From assembly GCA_002492415.1 (NCBI GenBank), contig DKYK01000078.1:27447-38673 (forward strand): 11,227 nucleotides of DNA. The letters run 5' to 3'. The notes beneath the pieces were generated by a model. That model ran no database searches. It saw only the letters and a list, made by a program, of their open reading frames with translations, and had not been told where the DNA came from. Positions 1 to 5,588 of this stretch are shown here, one piece after another. The first letter of the stretch is position 1. Each line of letters opens with the position of its first letter. Both the position numbers and the translations under genes were made by a program. Source of the DNA: Christensenella sp. UBA7102 (GTDB lineage: Bacteria > Bacillota > Clostridia > Christensenellales > UBA1750).

Positions 1-621
1 CGCCTGCTGCACGCCCTCGCCCGACACATCGCGGGTGATGGAAGGATTCTCGGACTTTCTGGAAATCTTGTCTATCTCGTCGATGTAGATGATACCCTTC
101 TGCGCGCGCTCAATGTCGTAATCGGCATTCTGAATGAGCTTGAGCAGTATGTTTTCCACGTCCTCGCCCACATAGCCCGCCTCGGTCAGCGCAGTCGCGT
201 CGCCGATGGCAAAGGGCACGTCGAGTATCTTGGCCAGCGTCTGCGCAAGGAAGGTCTTACCGCAGCCGGTGGGACCGAGCATCAGGATATTGCTCTTTTG
301 CAGCTCCACATCATCGACCTGTGCGTCGATGCGCTTGTAGTGATTGTACACCGCCACGCTCAGCGCTCTCTTGGCGTTCTCCTGCCCGATGATGTACTCA
401 TCCAGCTTTTCCTTGATCTGCGCCGGGCGCAGCAGACCCTTGCTCGCGGGTTCCTGTTCCTGGACGGTCGCCATGTCTTCGTCCAGAATATCGCAGCACA
501 GGTCGACACACTCATTGCAGATGAACACACCGGGGCCGGCCACCAGCCTGCGCACCTGCTCAGAGGTCTTGCCGCAGAACGAGCACTTCGGCTCCTTGAT
601 CTTACCGTCATATTTGGTCAT
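1..621 (-). CDS. clpX: ATP-dependent Clp protease ATP-binding subunit ClpX (N-terminal 207 codons, cut by window edge)
   Basis: ClpX is the AAA+ hexameric unfoldase that recognises tagged or damaged proteins in the cytoplasm and feeds them into the ClpP chamber. I translated the minus strand from the ATG at 621-619; the frame stays open to base 1. The N-terminal zinc-binding domain has its four cysteines at residues 13, 16, 35 and 38. Walker A is GPTGCGKT at 116-123 (the family more often has Ser where this has Cys120). The pore-1 loop GYVGED is at 149-154 and Walker B with IDEID is at 180-184. A TGAGGT ribosome binding site lies upstream of the start. The gene follows clpP by 42 bp, as in many Bacillota, so the two subunits are probably co-transcribed. 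The remaining half, including the sensor-2 region, lies outside the window. Identification is secure. Confidence 0.97.
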   Translation of the reverse strand, partial: MTKYDGKIKEPKCSFCGKTSEQVRRLVAGPGVFICNECVDLCCDILDEDMATVQEQEPASKGLLRPAQIKEKLDEYIIGQENAKRALSVAVYNHYKRIDAQVDDVELQKSNILMLGPTGCGKTFLAQTLAKILDVPFAIGDATALTEAGYVGEDVENILLKLIQNADYDIERAQKGIIYIDEIDKISRKSENPSITRDVSGEGVQQA

Positions 622-663
622 GCTTTTACCTCAAAAAAATAATCCATCAAACATACCGTTGTT

Positions 664-1248
664 TTAGCGGCGGGGCGGCACGATCTCGTCCACAATGCCG
701 TACTCCAGTGCTTCCTCCGCCGATAGGAAATGGTCGCGCTCGGTATCGGCCATTACCTTTTCCAGGGGCTGACCCGTGCGCTGCGCCAGAATGCCGTTCA
801 GTTTATTCTTGATTTTGGTGATGTATTCCGCGTGGATGAGAATGTCGGTTGCCTGGCCCTGCGCACCGCCCAAGGGCTGATGAATCATCACCTCGGCATT
901 GGGAAGGATGCGGCGCATGCCCTTTGCGCCTGCAGTCAGCAAAAACGCGCCCATCGACGCCGCCATGCCGATGCACAGCGTGGCCACGGGGCAGCGCAGG
1001 TACTGCATGGTGTCGTAAATGGCCATGCCTGCCGTCACCGAGCCGCCGGGGCTATTGATGTAGAGATTGATTTCCTTATCCGGGTCTTCCATTTCGAGGA
1101 ACAGCATCTGCGCCACGACGAGGTTCGCCGTCGTATCGTCGATTTCCCCGGAAAGAAATATGATGCGGTCCTTCAGCAGTCTGGAGAAAATATCATAGGA
1201 TCGCTCGCCGCGGTTGGTCTGCTCCACGACGATAGGAACTAGGCTCAT
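664..1248 (-). CDS. clpP: ATP-dependent Clp protease proteolytic subunit ClpP
   Basis: ClpP is the tetradecameric serine peptidase that degrades proteins unfolded by ClpX or ClpC. The 194-residue product has the usual family length and begins MSLVPIVVEQTNRGERSYDI, close to the classic Bacillus form. The catalytic triad is visible: Ser98 in GMAASMGAF, His123 in EVMIHQPLGG, and Asp172 in DTERDHF. The N-terminal residues form the axial gate, and the MIHQPLGGAQGQA segment begins the handle region. A strong AAGGAGGG ribosome binding site at 1255-1262, 6 nt from the ATG, fixes the start. It lies between tig (102 bp upstream) and clpX (42 bp downstream). A hairpin in the tig-clpP gap may modulate read-through. 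No CtsR-type operator was recognised immediately upstream. Identification is secure. Confidence 0.98.
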   Translation of the reverse strand: MSLVPIVVEQTNRGERSYDIFSRLLKDRIIFLSGEIDDTTANLVVAQMLFLEMEDPDKEINLYINSPGGSVTAGMAIYDTMQYLRCPVATLCIGMAASMGAFLLTAGAKGMRRILPNAEVMIHQPLGGAQGQATDILIHAEYITKIKNKLNGILAQRTGQPLEKVMADTERDHFLSAEEALEYGIVDEIVPPRR

Positions 1249-1290
1249 GGATTTCCCTCCTTATCAATGGCTTGCACTGTTATTTAGACA

Positions 1291-1325
1291 CAATGCCCCG
1301 AAGCTGTCAAGTGCTCGGGGCATTG
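1291..1325 (-). terminator. Inverted repeat between tig and clpP, possible weak terminator or processing hairpin
   Basis: CAATGCCCCGA at 1291-1301 is perfectly complementary to TCGGGGCATTG at 1315-1325, giving an 11-bp stem with a 13-nt loop that can close by two more pairs. In the tig -> clpP direction the stem is followed by TGTCTAAATAA, which is a poor U-tract. It therefore looks more like a partial attenuator, an mRNA-stabilising hairpin or an RNase processing site than a full terminator. No separate clpP promoter was convincing in the gap. Confidence 0.5.
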
Positions 1326-1350
1326 GGATACACTTGGGGCTTACCGGGAA

Positions 1351-2667
1351 TTATTCCGCATCCTTAGCGGGCTCCTCCTCGGGAGCGTCCACGGCGGCGG
1401 CAACCACCAGATCAATGGTCTTCTGGGTCTTGACCATCTCGGTAAAATAGTCCATATCGCCCGCGCTGAGCGTGGCCTTGATGTCATCTACAGACTTCTC
1501 GGCGGACTCGGCATACTTGGCAATCTCAGCATCCACTTCCTCTGCGGTCGCATCGATGCCCTCGGCGGAGCGGATGGCGTCGAGCACCACCTCGGCCAGC
1601 ACCTGCTTGCGGGCGGCGTCGGCATAGCTCAGGCGCAGCTGCTCCATGGTCTGACCGGTGTACTTGAGGAAGTCCTCCATCTTCAGGCCCTGGTAGCTCA
1701 TGCGCATGTTCATCTCGTTGACGCGCTGATCAATAGCGCGGTCCACCATGGGCTGGGGAATGTCAACGGTGGCATTTTCACACACTTTTTCGATGATTTT
1801 GTCGGTGCGCTCCTGCTCTGCGGCGTTCTTTTCCTGCTCGCCGATGCGCTTTTCGATGTCCGCCTTGTACTCGTCCAGCGTATCGAACTCGGAGACATCC
1901 TTGGCAAAATCGTCGTTGATCTCCGGCAGCTCCTTGTAGGAGATGGAGTTGAGCTTGACGTGGAACACAGCGGCCTTGCCTGCCAGTTCCTTCGCCTGAT
2001 ACTCCTCGGGGAAGGTGACGTTGACGTCGCGCTCCTCGCCGATGCTCATGCCCACAACCTGCTCCTCAAAGCCGGGAATGAACATGCCGCTGCCCAGCAC
2101 CAGGTTCTGGTTCTCGGCAGTGCCTCCGGCAAAGGCAACTCCATCGACGGTGCCGGCGTAGTTGATGTTGGTGGTGTCGCCGTTCTGCGCGGCGCGGTCA
2201 GTCACCTCGACCATGCGAGAAACGCGCTCAGCAGCGCGGTCGATCTCAGCCTGCACCTGCTCGGGCTTGACTTCCCACTTGGCGGCAGGAACGGCAATGC
2301 CCTTGTACTGGCCCAGCGTCACCTCGGGGCGGACGTAAACGGTGGCGGTGTAGACGCAATCCTCACCCGCGCCAATGGTCTCCAAGTCGATCTCGGGCTG
2401 CGCCACGGGCTGGATGCCCGTCTCCTCCACGGCCTTATCGTAGGAATCAGGCAGTACGGTATTGAAAGCTTCCTCAACCAGAACGCCGGCGCCGTAGTAG
2501 TTCTCGATGATCTTGCGCGGAGCCTTGCCCTTGCGGAAACCGGGGACGGTCAGCCGACCCTTGAGCTTGCCATAGGCGGTGTTCATGGCCTGCTCAAAGT
2601 CCTGAGCAGAGACGGTCACGGTCAGCTTGACCTGGTTGGAAGAAAGTTTTTCGACAGTTGCGCTCAT
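1351..2667 (-). CDS. tig: Trigger factor, ribosome-associated chaperone and peptidyl-prolyl isomerase
   Basis: Trigger factor docks at the ribosomal exit tunnel and shields and folds nascent chains. From the ATG at 2667-2665 the product is 438 residues, normal for the family. The ribosome-binding signature GFRKGKAPR is at residues 43-51 of the N-terminal domain (about 1-118). An FKBP-type isomerase domain follows at about 160-245, recognisable from NYAGTVDG (170s) and LGSGMFIPGFEE (191-202). The helical chaperone domain runs to an acidic C-terminus. The reading frame extends 6 codons upstream to a TTG, but that TTG overlaps the GGAGGG ribosome binding site (2678-2683) that serves the ATG 10 nt away, so I chose the ATG. 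A good promoter lies at 2740-2768. The order tig-clpP-clpX is typical and supports the assignment. Confidence 0.97.
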   Translation of the reverse strand: MSATVEKLSSNQVKLTVTVSAQDFEQAMNTAYGKLKGRLTVPGFRKGKAPRKIIENYYGAGVLVEEAFNTVLPDSYDKAVEETGIQPVAQPEIDLETIGAGEDCVYTATVYVRPEVTLGQYKGIAVPAAKWEVKPEQVQAEIDRAAERVSRMVEVTDRAAQNGDTTNINYAGTVDGVAFAGGTAENQNLVLGSGMFIPGFEEQVVGMSIGEERDVNVTFPEEYQAKELAGKAAVFHVKLNSISYKELPEINDDFAKDVSEFDTLDEYKADIEKRIGEQEKNAAEQERTDKIIEKVCENATVDIPQPMVDRAIDQRVNEMNMRMSYQGLKMEDFLKYTGQTMEQLRLSYADAARKQVLAEVVLDAIRSAEGIDATAEEVDAEIAKYAESAEKSVDDIKATLSAGDMDYFTEMVKTQKTIDLVVAAAVDAPEEEPAKDAE

Positions 2668-2739
2668 ATTTATTTTACCCTCCAAATGTCTCCGGACTTC
2701 AGTATGCCCAGGAAACGATTCTCAAACACTATCTTCTGA

Positions 2740-2768
2740 ATAGTAGCATATATTTCCGCAAAAATCAA
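2740..2768 (-). promoter_or_regulatory. Probable sigma-A promoter of tig (extended -10)
   Basis: Read on the minus strand there is TTGATT (2768-2763), a 17-nt spacer, then TACTAT (2745-2740), directly preceded by TGC, which makes an extended -10 element. Transcription should start near 2733, giving a leader of about 65 nt before tig. A small inverted repeat, TGCCTG-AAAC-CAGGCA at 2777-2792, lies just upstream of the -35 element and could be an operator. Both hexamers match consensus at four of six positions. Confidence 0.65.
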
Positions 2769-2776
2769 TAACCTTT

Positions 2777-2792
2777 TGCCTGAAACCAGGCA
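2777..2792. repeat. Small inverted repeat upstream of the tig promoter, possible operator
   Basis: TGCCTG (2777-2782) and CAGGCA (2787-2792) are exact reverse complements separated by AAAC. It sits 9 bp upstream of the tig -35 element and inside the divergent gap between tig and the 142-residue gene, so a regulator bound here could affect either. No T-tract follows on either strand, so it is not a terminator. A repeat this short may also be chance. Confidence 0.35.
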
Positions 2793-2892
2793 TTTGGTCC
2801 GACATTTTACGAAACGTTCGCAATAGGGATGAATTTTGCGCGCGATGCATAACATAAAAGGTACATCATTTTGCCGGTTGGGAGGAACCATC

Positions 2893-3321
2893 ATGACGTT
2901 CTTTCATTACGGCCTGCGCAGGCCGTATCGTTCGCACCAAGACATCGTCTGCTGCAGCCAGGTGCTGTCCATAGAAGGGCTTACAGGCTGCGTGCGCAGC
3001 ATGTATGCCCTGACTGATCAATGCCGTGTGGAGCTTGCCGGTCAGGACGGCGCACATCCCGAATCGCCCGAAATCATCCGATGGGTGTACCGCATCACCA
3101 TGCCCATCATGCTGCTGACCGACACGCGCGCGGCGCGCAGCCAAGTGAGCTTCGACGCCGTGTTGGGCACGCCTTTTTCCGAGGAGAAGATGCGCTTTGG
3201 CTGCCAGCTGAACTGCGAGTGCGATGTTTTTCCCCTGCAGGCCTGCGAGCTGTCGCCAGGGGTTTATCGCGTCACCTACGACGCGCATGTTTCGCTCTAC
3301 TCCACGCTGCGCGCCGGTTGA
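2893..3321 (+). CDS. Cysteine-rich protein of unknown function, 142 residues
   Basis: I do not recognise this protein. The ATG at 2893 has a GGAGG site at 2881-2885, 7 nt away, which decides this start over upstream in-frame codons. The product has eight cysteines, at residues 20, 21, 33, 44, 104, 108, 110 and 118; the CxxxCxC group at 104-110 is the most regular. It has no signal peptide or membrane segment. The middle and end alternate hydrophobic and polar residues (for example VYRITMPIMLL, and YRVTYDAHVSLY near the C-terminus), which suggests beta strands. A vague resemblance to spore-associated SPOCS-type (DUF3794) proteins is only an impression. The gene is divergent from tig. A CATAACATA sequence at 2848-2856 resembles the -10 of mother-cell or forespore sigma factors. 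Its TGA stop overlaps the ABC-F promoter, and no terminator separates the two. Coding is likely; the role is unknown. Confidence 0.75.
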   Translation: MTFFHYGLRRPYRSHQDIVCCSQVLSIEGLTGCVRSMYALTDQCRVELAGQDGAHPESPEIIRWVYRITMPIMLLTDTRAARSQVSFDAVLGTPFSEEKMRFGCQLNCECDVFPLQACELSPGVYRVTYDAHVSLYSTLRAG

Positions 3322-3346
3322 CAGCCGTCGCTTTCCATGGTATACT
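3318..3346 (+). promoter_or_regulatory. Strong sigma-A promoter of the ABC-F leader
   Basis: TTGACA at 3318-3323 is a perfect -35. After exactly 17 nt comes TATACT at 3341-3346, preceded by TGG, so the -10 is also of the extended type. The start point should be near 3353. This is the best promoter in the window and overlaps the TGA stop (3319-3321) of the upstream gene. Transcription is therefore probably constitutive, with control exerted in the leader RNA. Confidence 0.88.
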
Positions 3347-3377
3347 GACTTTAATCTGATGTAACAGGGGTGTAAAG

Positions 3378-3398
3378 ATGTATTATTCTCTCTGCTGA
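3378..3398 (+). CDS. Putative leader peptide MYYSLC upstream of the ABC-F gene
   Basis: ATG TAT TAT TCT CTC TGC TGA encodes a hexapeptide. AGGGGTG at 3366-3372 is a good ribosome binding site 5 nt before the ATG, better placed than anything serving the following reading frame. The ORF starts about 25 nt into the predicted transcript, ahead of all the hairpins, as expected for a sensor peptide at which a drug-bound ribosome would stall. Its TGA overlaps the next ATG (TGATG, 3396-3400), so translation could be coupled to the second frame. The peptide sequence matches no stalling motif I can name. Confidence 0.6.
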   Translation: MYYSLC

Positions 3399-3440
3399 TG
3401 CGCTGTCAACTTGAAGTACGGGAATTTTTCCCTTTTCTTT

Positions 3441-3478
3441 TTGTGCGCAAAAGGCAGAAAGAGCATCTTTGCGCACAA
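3441..3478 (+). promoter_or_regulatory. Perfect 11-bp hairpin in the ABC-F leader
   Basis: TTGTGCGCAAA (3441-3451) and TTTGCGCACAA (3468-3478) are exact reverse complements separated by 16 nt. No U-run follows, so it is not itself a terminator. It lies between the leader peptide and the terminator, where a protector or anti-terminator element would be expected. Its 3' arm can pair instead with TTGTGCGC at 3540-3547, just beyond the terminator stem. Confidence 0.7.
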
Positions 3479-3509
3479 CCGTCGACAGGGAAATTTGCCT
3501 GGTTTGCAT

Positions 3510-3541
3510 GGTCCGCGGATGTTCTTTCCGCGGGCCTTTTT
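3510..3541 (+). terminator. Intrinsic terminator inside the ABC-F leader (attenuator)
   Basis: GGTCCGCGGA (3510-3519) pairs with TCCGCGGGCC (3527-3536) in a 10-bp, GC-rich stem with one G-U pair and a 7-nt loop. It is followed immediately by five T residues (3537-3541). This is the best-formed terminator in the window, yet it lies between the promoter and the ABC-F ribosome binding site (GGGAGG, 3560-3565), so it must be bypassed for expression. CGCGGACC at 3545-3552 can pair with the 5' arm (3510-3517) as a competing fold. Confidence 0.88.
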
Positions 3542-3574
3542 GTGCGCGGACCAATTTCCGGGAGGCTCAAAAAC

Positions 3575-5149
3575 ATGGCATTGATCTCAGTAAACAACCT
3601 CGCCTTTCACTACCCAGACAGCGGCGAGCTGATCTTCAACGACGTATCCTTCACCGTCGATACCGACTGGAGACTGGGCTTTATCGGCCGCAACGGCAAG
3701 GGAAAAACCACCTTTCTGCGCATTCTGATGGGCATGGAAGGTGCGTCCGGCCGCATCAGTTCGCCCTGTGCCTTCGACTACTTTCCCTTCAGCGTGCCCG
3801 ACGGCACGCTGCCCGCTCGCATCGTGGCGCGAGAACACATCGGGCCCTACGCACAGCTGGAACGACGCATGGAAGAGGCGCTGTCTGACCCGGATCGCGT
3901 GCAGGACTACAGTGAGGCCCTGGGCGCATACCTCGAGCTGGATGGGTACTCCATCGACGGTTTGCTAGAGGCCGAGGCTGGCAAGCTGGGGGTCACCCCT
4001 GACGCATTGGATCGCCCCTACAATACTCTTTCGCACGGCGAACGCACTAAGCTGCAGCTGGCCGCGCTCTTCCTGCGAAAGAACGCGTTTCTGCTCATCG
4101 ACGAACCTACCAATCATCTCGACGCCGAGGGCCGCGCGCTGCTTCGGGACTATCTCGTGTGCAAAAAGGGATTCATCCTTGTATCGCACGACCGGGCGCT
4201 TCTCGACGGCGTGTGCGACCACATTCTTTCCCTCAACCGCGCCACCATTGAGGTGCAAAAGGGCAACTATTCCTCCTGGCGCTTCAACCGCGATGCGCAC
4301 GATCACTACGAGCAAGATGAAAACGAGCGGCTCTCTGGCGAAATTGCGCGCTTGCAGAGCTCCGGCCTGCAAAAGGCCGCGTGGTCCAACCGCCTTGAGG
4401 CCACCAAGTTTGGCACGGGCTGCGCTGACCGCGGCTATGTCGGCGCCAAATCCGCCAAGATGATGAAGCGTGCCAAGCACATCGCGCAGCGCCGCGAGCA
4501 GGCCATTGAGGAAAAGCAGGCCCTGCTGCACGACTTGGAGCGCGAACTCCCTCTCAAGCTCTTCCCACAGCCATATGTCAAGCCGCGCATCATCTGGGCG
4601 GAAAAGCTGACCATCGACTACGGTTCCGGGCCACTGTTCGCTCCCGTCTCCTTTGAAGTGCGCCAGGGCGACCGTCTGGCCGTTCGCGGGCCCAACGGCT
4701 GCGGAAAGTCCTCGCTCATCAAGCTGCTGCTCGGCCAGGGCATCCCCCGCGCGGGCACGCTGAATATCGGCTCTAGCCTGGCCATCTCCTATGTCCCGCA
4801 GGACACCTCTCTGCTTTCCGGCTCGCTGCGCGCGCTCGCTCTGGCACACGGCGTCGATTATACTCAACTTCTGACTACGCTGCGCCATCTGGACTTTGAT
4901 CGCGCGCAGTTTGAAAAAGATCTCTCGTCCTACTCACAGGGGCAAAAGAAAAAGGTGCTGCTCGCCGCGTCTCTGTGTGCATCTGCGCATCTTTACATCT
5001 GGGACGAGCCCCTCAACTTCATCGACATCTTCTCTCGCATCCAGATTGAAAATTTGCTGCTGCAATTCTGCCCCACTATGGTTTTCATCGAACACGACGC
5101 CGCCTTTGCTGACCGTATCGCAACCTGCACGCTGGATCTGGTCAAATAA
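3575..5149 (+). CDS. ABC-F ribosomal protection ATPase, Lsa/CplR-like
   Basis: ABC-F resistance factors bind the ribosomal E site and dislodge antibiotics such as lincosamides, pleuromutilins and streptogramin A. From the ATG at 3575 (GGGAGG site 9 nt upstream) the product is 524 residues with two ABC domains and no membrane segments. Domain 1: Walker A GRNGKGKT (38-45), signature LSHGE (152-156; the usual form is LSGGE), Walker B LLIDEPTNHLD (173-183, catalytic Glu177). The inter-domain linker is charged and helical (about 238-325) and contains DRGYVGAKSAKMMKRAK (285-301), which I associate with Lsa/Vga-type proteins. Domain 2: Walker A GPNGCGKS (372-379), signature YSQGQ (453-457), Walker B YIWDEPLNFID (474-484, Glu478). 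DEPLNFID and SYVPQDTS are typical of the Lsa branch rather than housekeeping EttA or Uup. The frame is open upstream to 3398. Base composition resembles the neighbours, so it is probably intrinsic. Drug spectrum is inferred. Confidence 0.92.
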   Translation: MALISVNNLAFHYPDSGELIFNDVSFTVDTDWRLGFIGRNGKGKTTFLRILMGMEGASGRISSPCAFDYFPFSVPDGTLPARIVAREHIGPYAQLERRMEEALSDPDRVQDYSEALGAYLELDGYSIDGLLEAEAGKLGVTPDALDRPYNTLSHGERTKLQLAALFLRKNAFLLIDEPTNHLDAEGRALLRDYLVCKKGFILVSHDRALLDGVCDHILSLNRATIEVQKGNYSSWRFNRDAHDHYEQDENERLSGEIARLQSSGLQKAAWSNRLEATKFGTGCADRGYVGAKSAKMMKRAKHIAQRREQAIEEKQALLHDLERELPLKLFPQPYVKPRIIWAEKLTIDYGSGPLFAPVSFEVRQGDRLAVRGPNGCGKSSLIKLLLGQGIPRAGTLNIGSSLAISYVPQDTSLLSGSLRALALAHGVDYTQLLTTLRHLDFDRAQFEKDLSSYSQGQKKKVLLAASLCASAHLYIWDEPLNFIDIFSRIQIENLLLQFCPTMVFIEHDAAFADRIATCTLDLVK

Positions 5150-5161
5150 CGCTGGCCAAAC

Positions 5162-5194
5162 GGCCCCGCCGAAGCACAATACTTCGGCGGGGCC
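5162..5194. terminator. Hairpin between convergent genes, probable bidirectional terminator
   Basis: GGCCCCGCCGAAG (5162-5174) pairs perfectly with CTTCGGCGGGGCC (5182-5194), a 13-bp stem with a 7-nt loop. It lies 12 bp after the ABC-F stop and 10 bp after the stop of the convergent small gene, the expected place for a shared terminator. The downstream T-tract is weak on both strands (ATTCCTCATTT on plus, GTTTGG on minus), so efficiency is uncertain despite the strong stem. Confidence 0.75.
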
Positions 5195-5204
5195 ATTCCT
5201 CATT

Positions 5205-5552
5205 TCAGTCTTCCGTTCCGGTTTTCTGCAGCTCATGTAGCCATGCGGCAAATGATTTCGGGTCATCCAGAAAAGCCCGCGCCATGCGCACAATCAGCCC
5301 CTCGTTCGCGTCGATCAGCTCCCGCGCAGTCGTAGACTGCAGCGGGCTCAGTTCCAGCTTTTTCTCCCGCCGCAACGCGATAAGCGCACCTCTGCCGAGC
5401 TGCTCCAAGTCATAGAGTATGATCCCGTCCTCTGCCGTCTGGTCCGAAATCATCTAATCGCCGGTCAGACACCCGTAGCGCAGTGCTTCTCCAAATATGA
5501 TTTTGGTCTTTCTGCGAAACAGACCTTGCCTGATCGTGATGCTGAGATCCAT
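5205..5552 (-). pseudogene. Small unknown gene interrupted by one in-frame TAG (32 + 82 codons)
   Basis: A strong AGGAGGG site (5559-5565) lies 6 nt before an ATG at 5552. That frame encodes a 32-residue, basic N-terminal piece (MDLSITIRQGLFRRKTKIIF...) and meets TAG at 5456-5454. The next codon, in the same frame, is ATG (5453), and the frame continues for 82 residues (MISDQTAEDGIILYDLEQLG...) to TGA at 5207-5205. The second part has no ribosome binding site of its own. Read through the TAG, it would be one soluble protein of about 115 residues, which I judge the likelier ancestral form. Alternatives are two coupled small genes or programmed amber read-through. It follows rhaB by 36 bp, so it probably shares its transcript, and ends at the hairpin shared with the ABC-F gene. 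I do not recognise the family and see no membrane segment. A sequencing error at the TAG cannot be excluded. Confidence 0.55.
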
Positions 5553-5588
5553 GCCCATCCCTCCTGCGCTGCTCAAGTTCCGCCCGCT

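Larger units (their letters stand above)
3353..3574 (+). promoter_or_regulatory. Structured leader of the ABC-F gene, candidate ribosome-mediated attenuator
   Basis: Between the predicted transcription start and the ABC-F ATG lie about 220 nt holding, in order: a 6-codon leader peptide (3378-3398); a short GGGAA-TTT-TTCCC hairpin with a pyrimidine run (3420-3442); a perfect 11-bp hairpin, TTGTGCGCAAA (3441-3451) with TTTGCGCACAA (3468-3478); and a GC-rich intrinsic terminator (3510-3541). TTTCCCT (3427-3433) can also pair with AGGGAAA (3487-3493), enclosing the 11-bp hairpin in a longer stem. CTTTTTGTGCGC occurs twice (3437-3448 and 3536-3547), so the 3' arm of the hairpin has two possible partners. 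Leader peptide plus terminator ahead of an antibiotic-resistance ABC-F gene is a known arrangement (for example vmlR and Listeria lmo0919), in which a drug-stalled ribosome relieves termination. The exact switching fold here is inference. Confidence 0.78.

Noticed and set aside
2668..2685. Upstream TTG start for trigger factor (6 extra residues)
   Set aside because: The TTG is part of the GGAGGG ribosome binding site that serves the ATG at 2667; the family N-terminus fits the ATG.
3420..3442. GGGAA-TTT-TTCCC hairpin with pyrimidine run as an independent terminator
   Set aside because: The stem is only 5 bp with A-T pairs and a 3-nt loop, too weak alone; its 3' side may instead pair with 3487-3493 as part of the leader fold.
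3398..3574. Taking the ABC-F protein as 583 residues from the ATG at 3398
   Set aside because: The ATG at 3575 has a proper ribosome binding site and gives the usual N-terminus for an ABC-F protein. The extra 59 codons cross a terminator and hairpins. It is kept as a finding, not as the annotated start.
3965..4888. Minus-strand frame of 307 codons inside the ABC-F gene
   Set aside because: Antisense to conserved ABC motifs on the plus strand; composition is that of a shadow frame.
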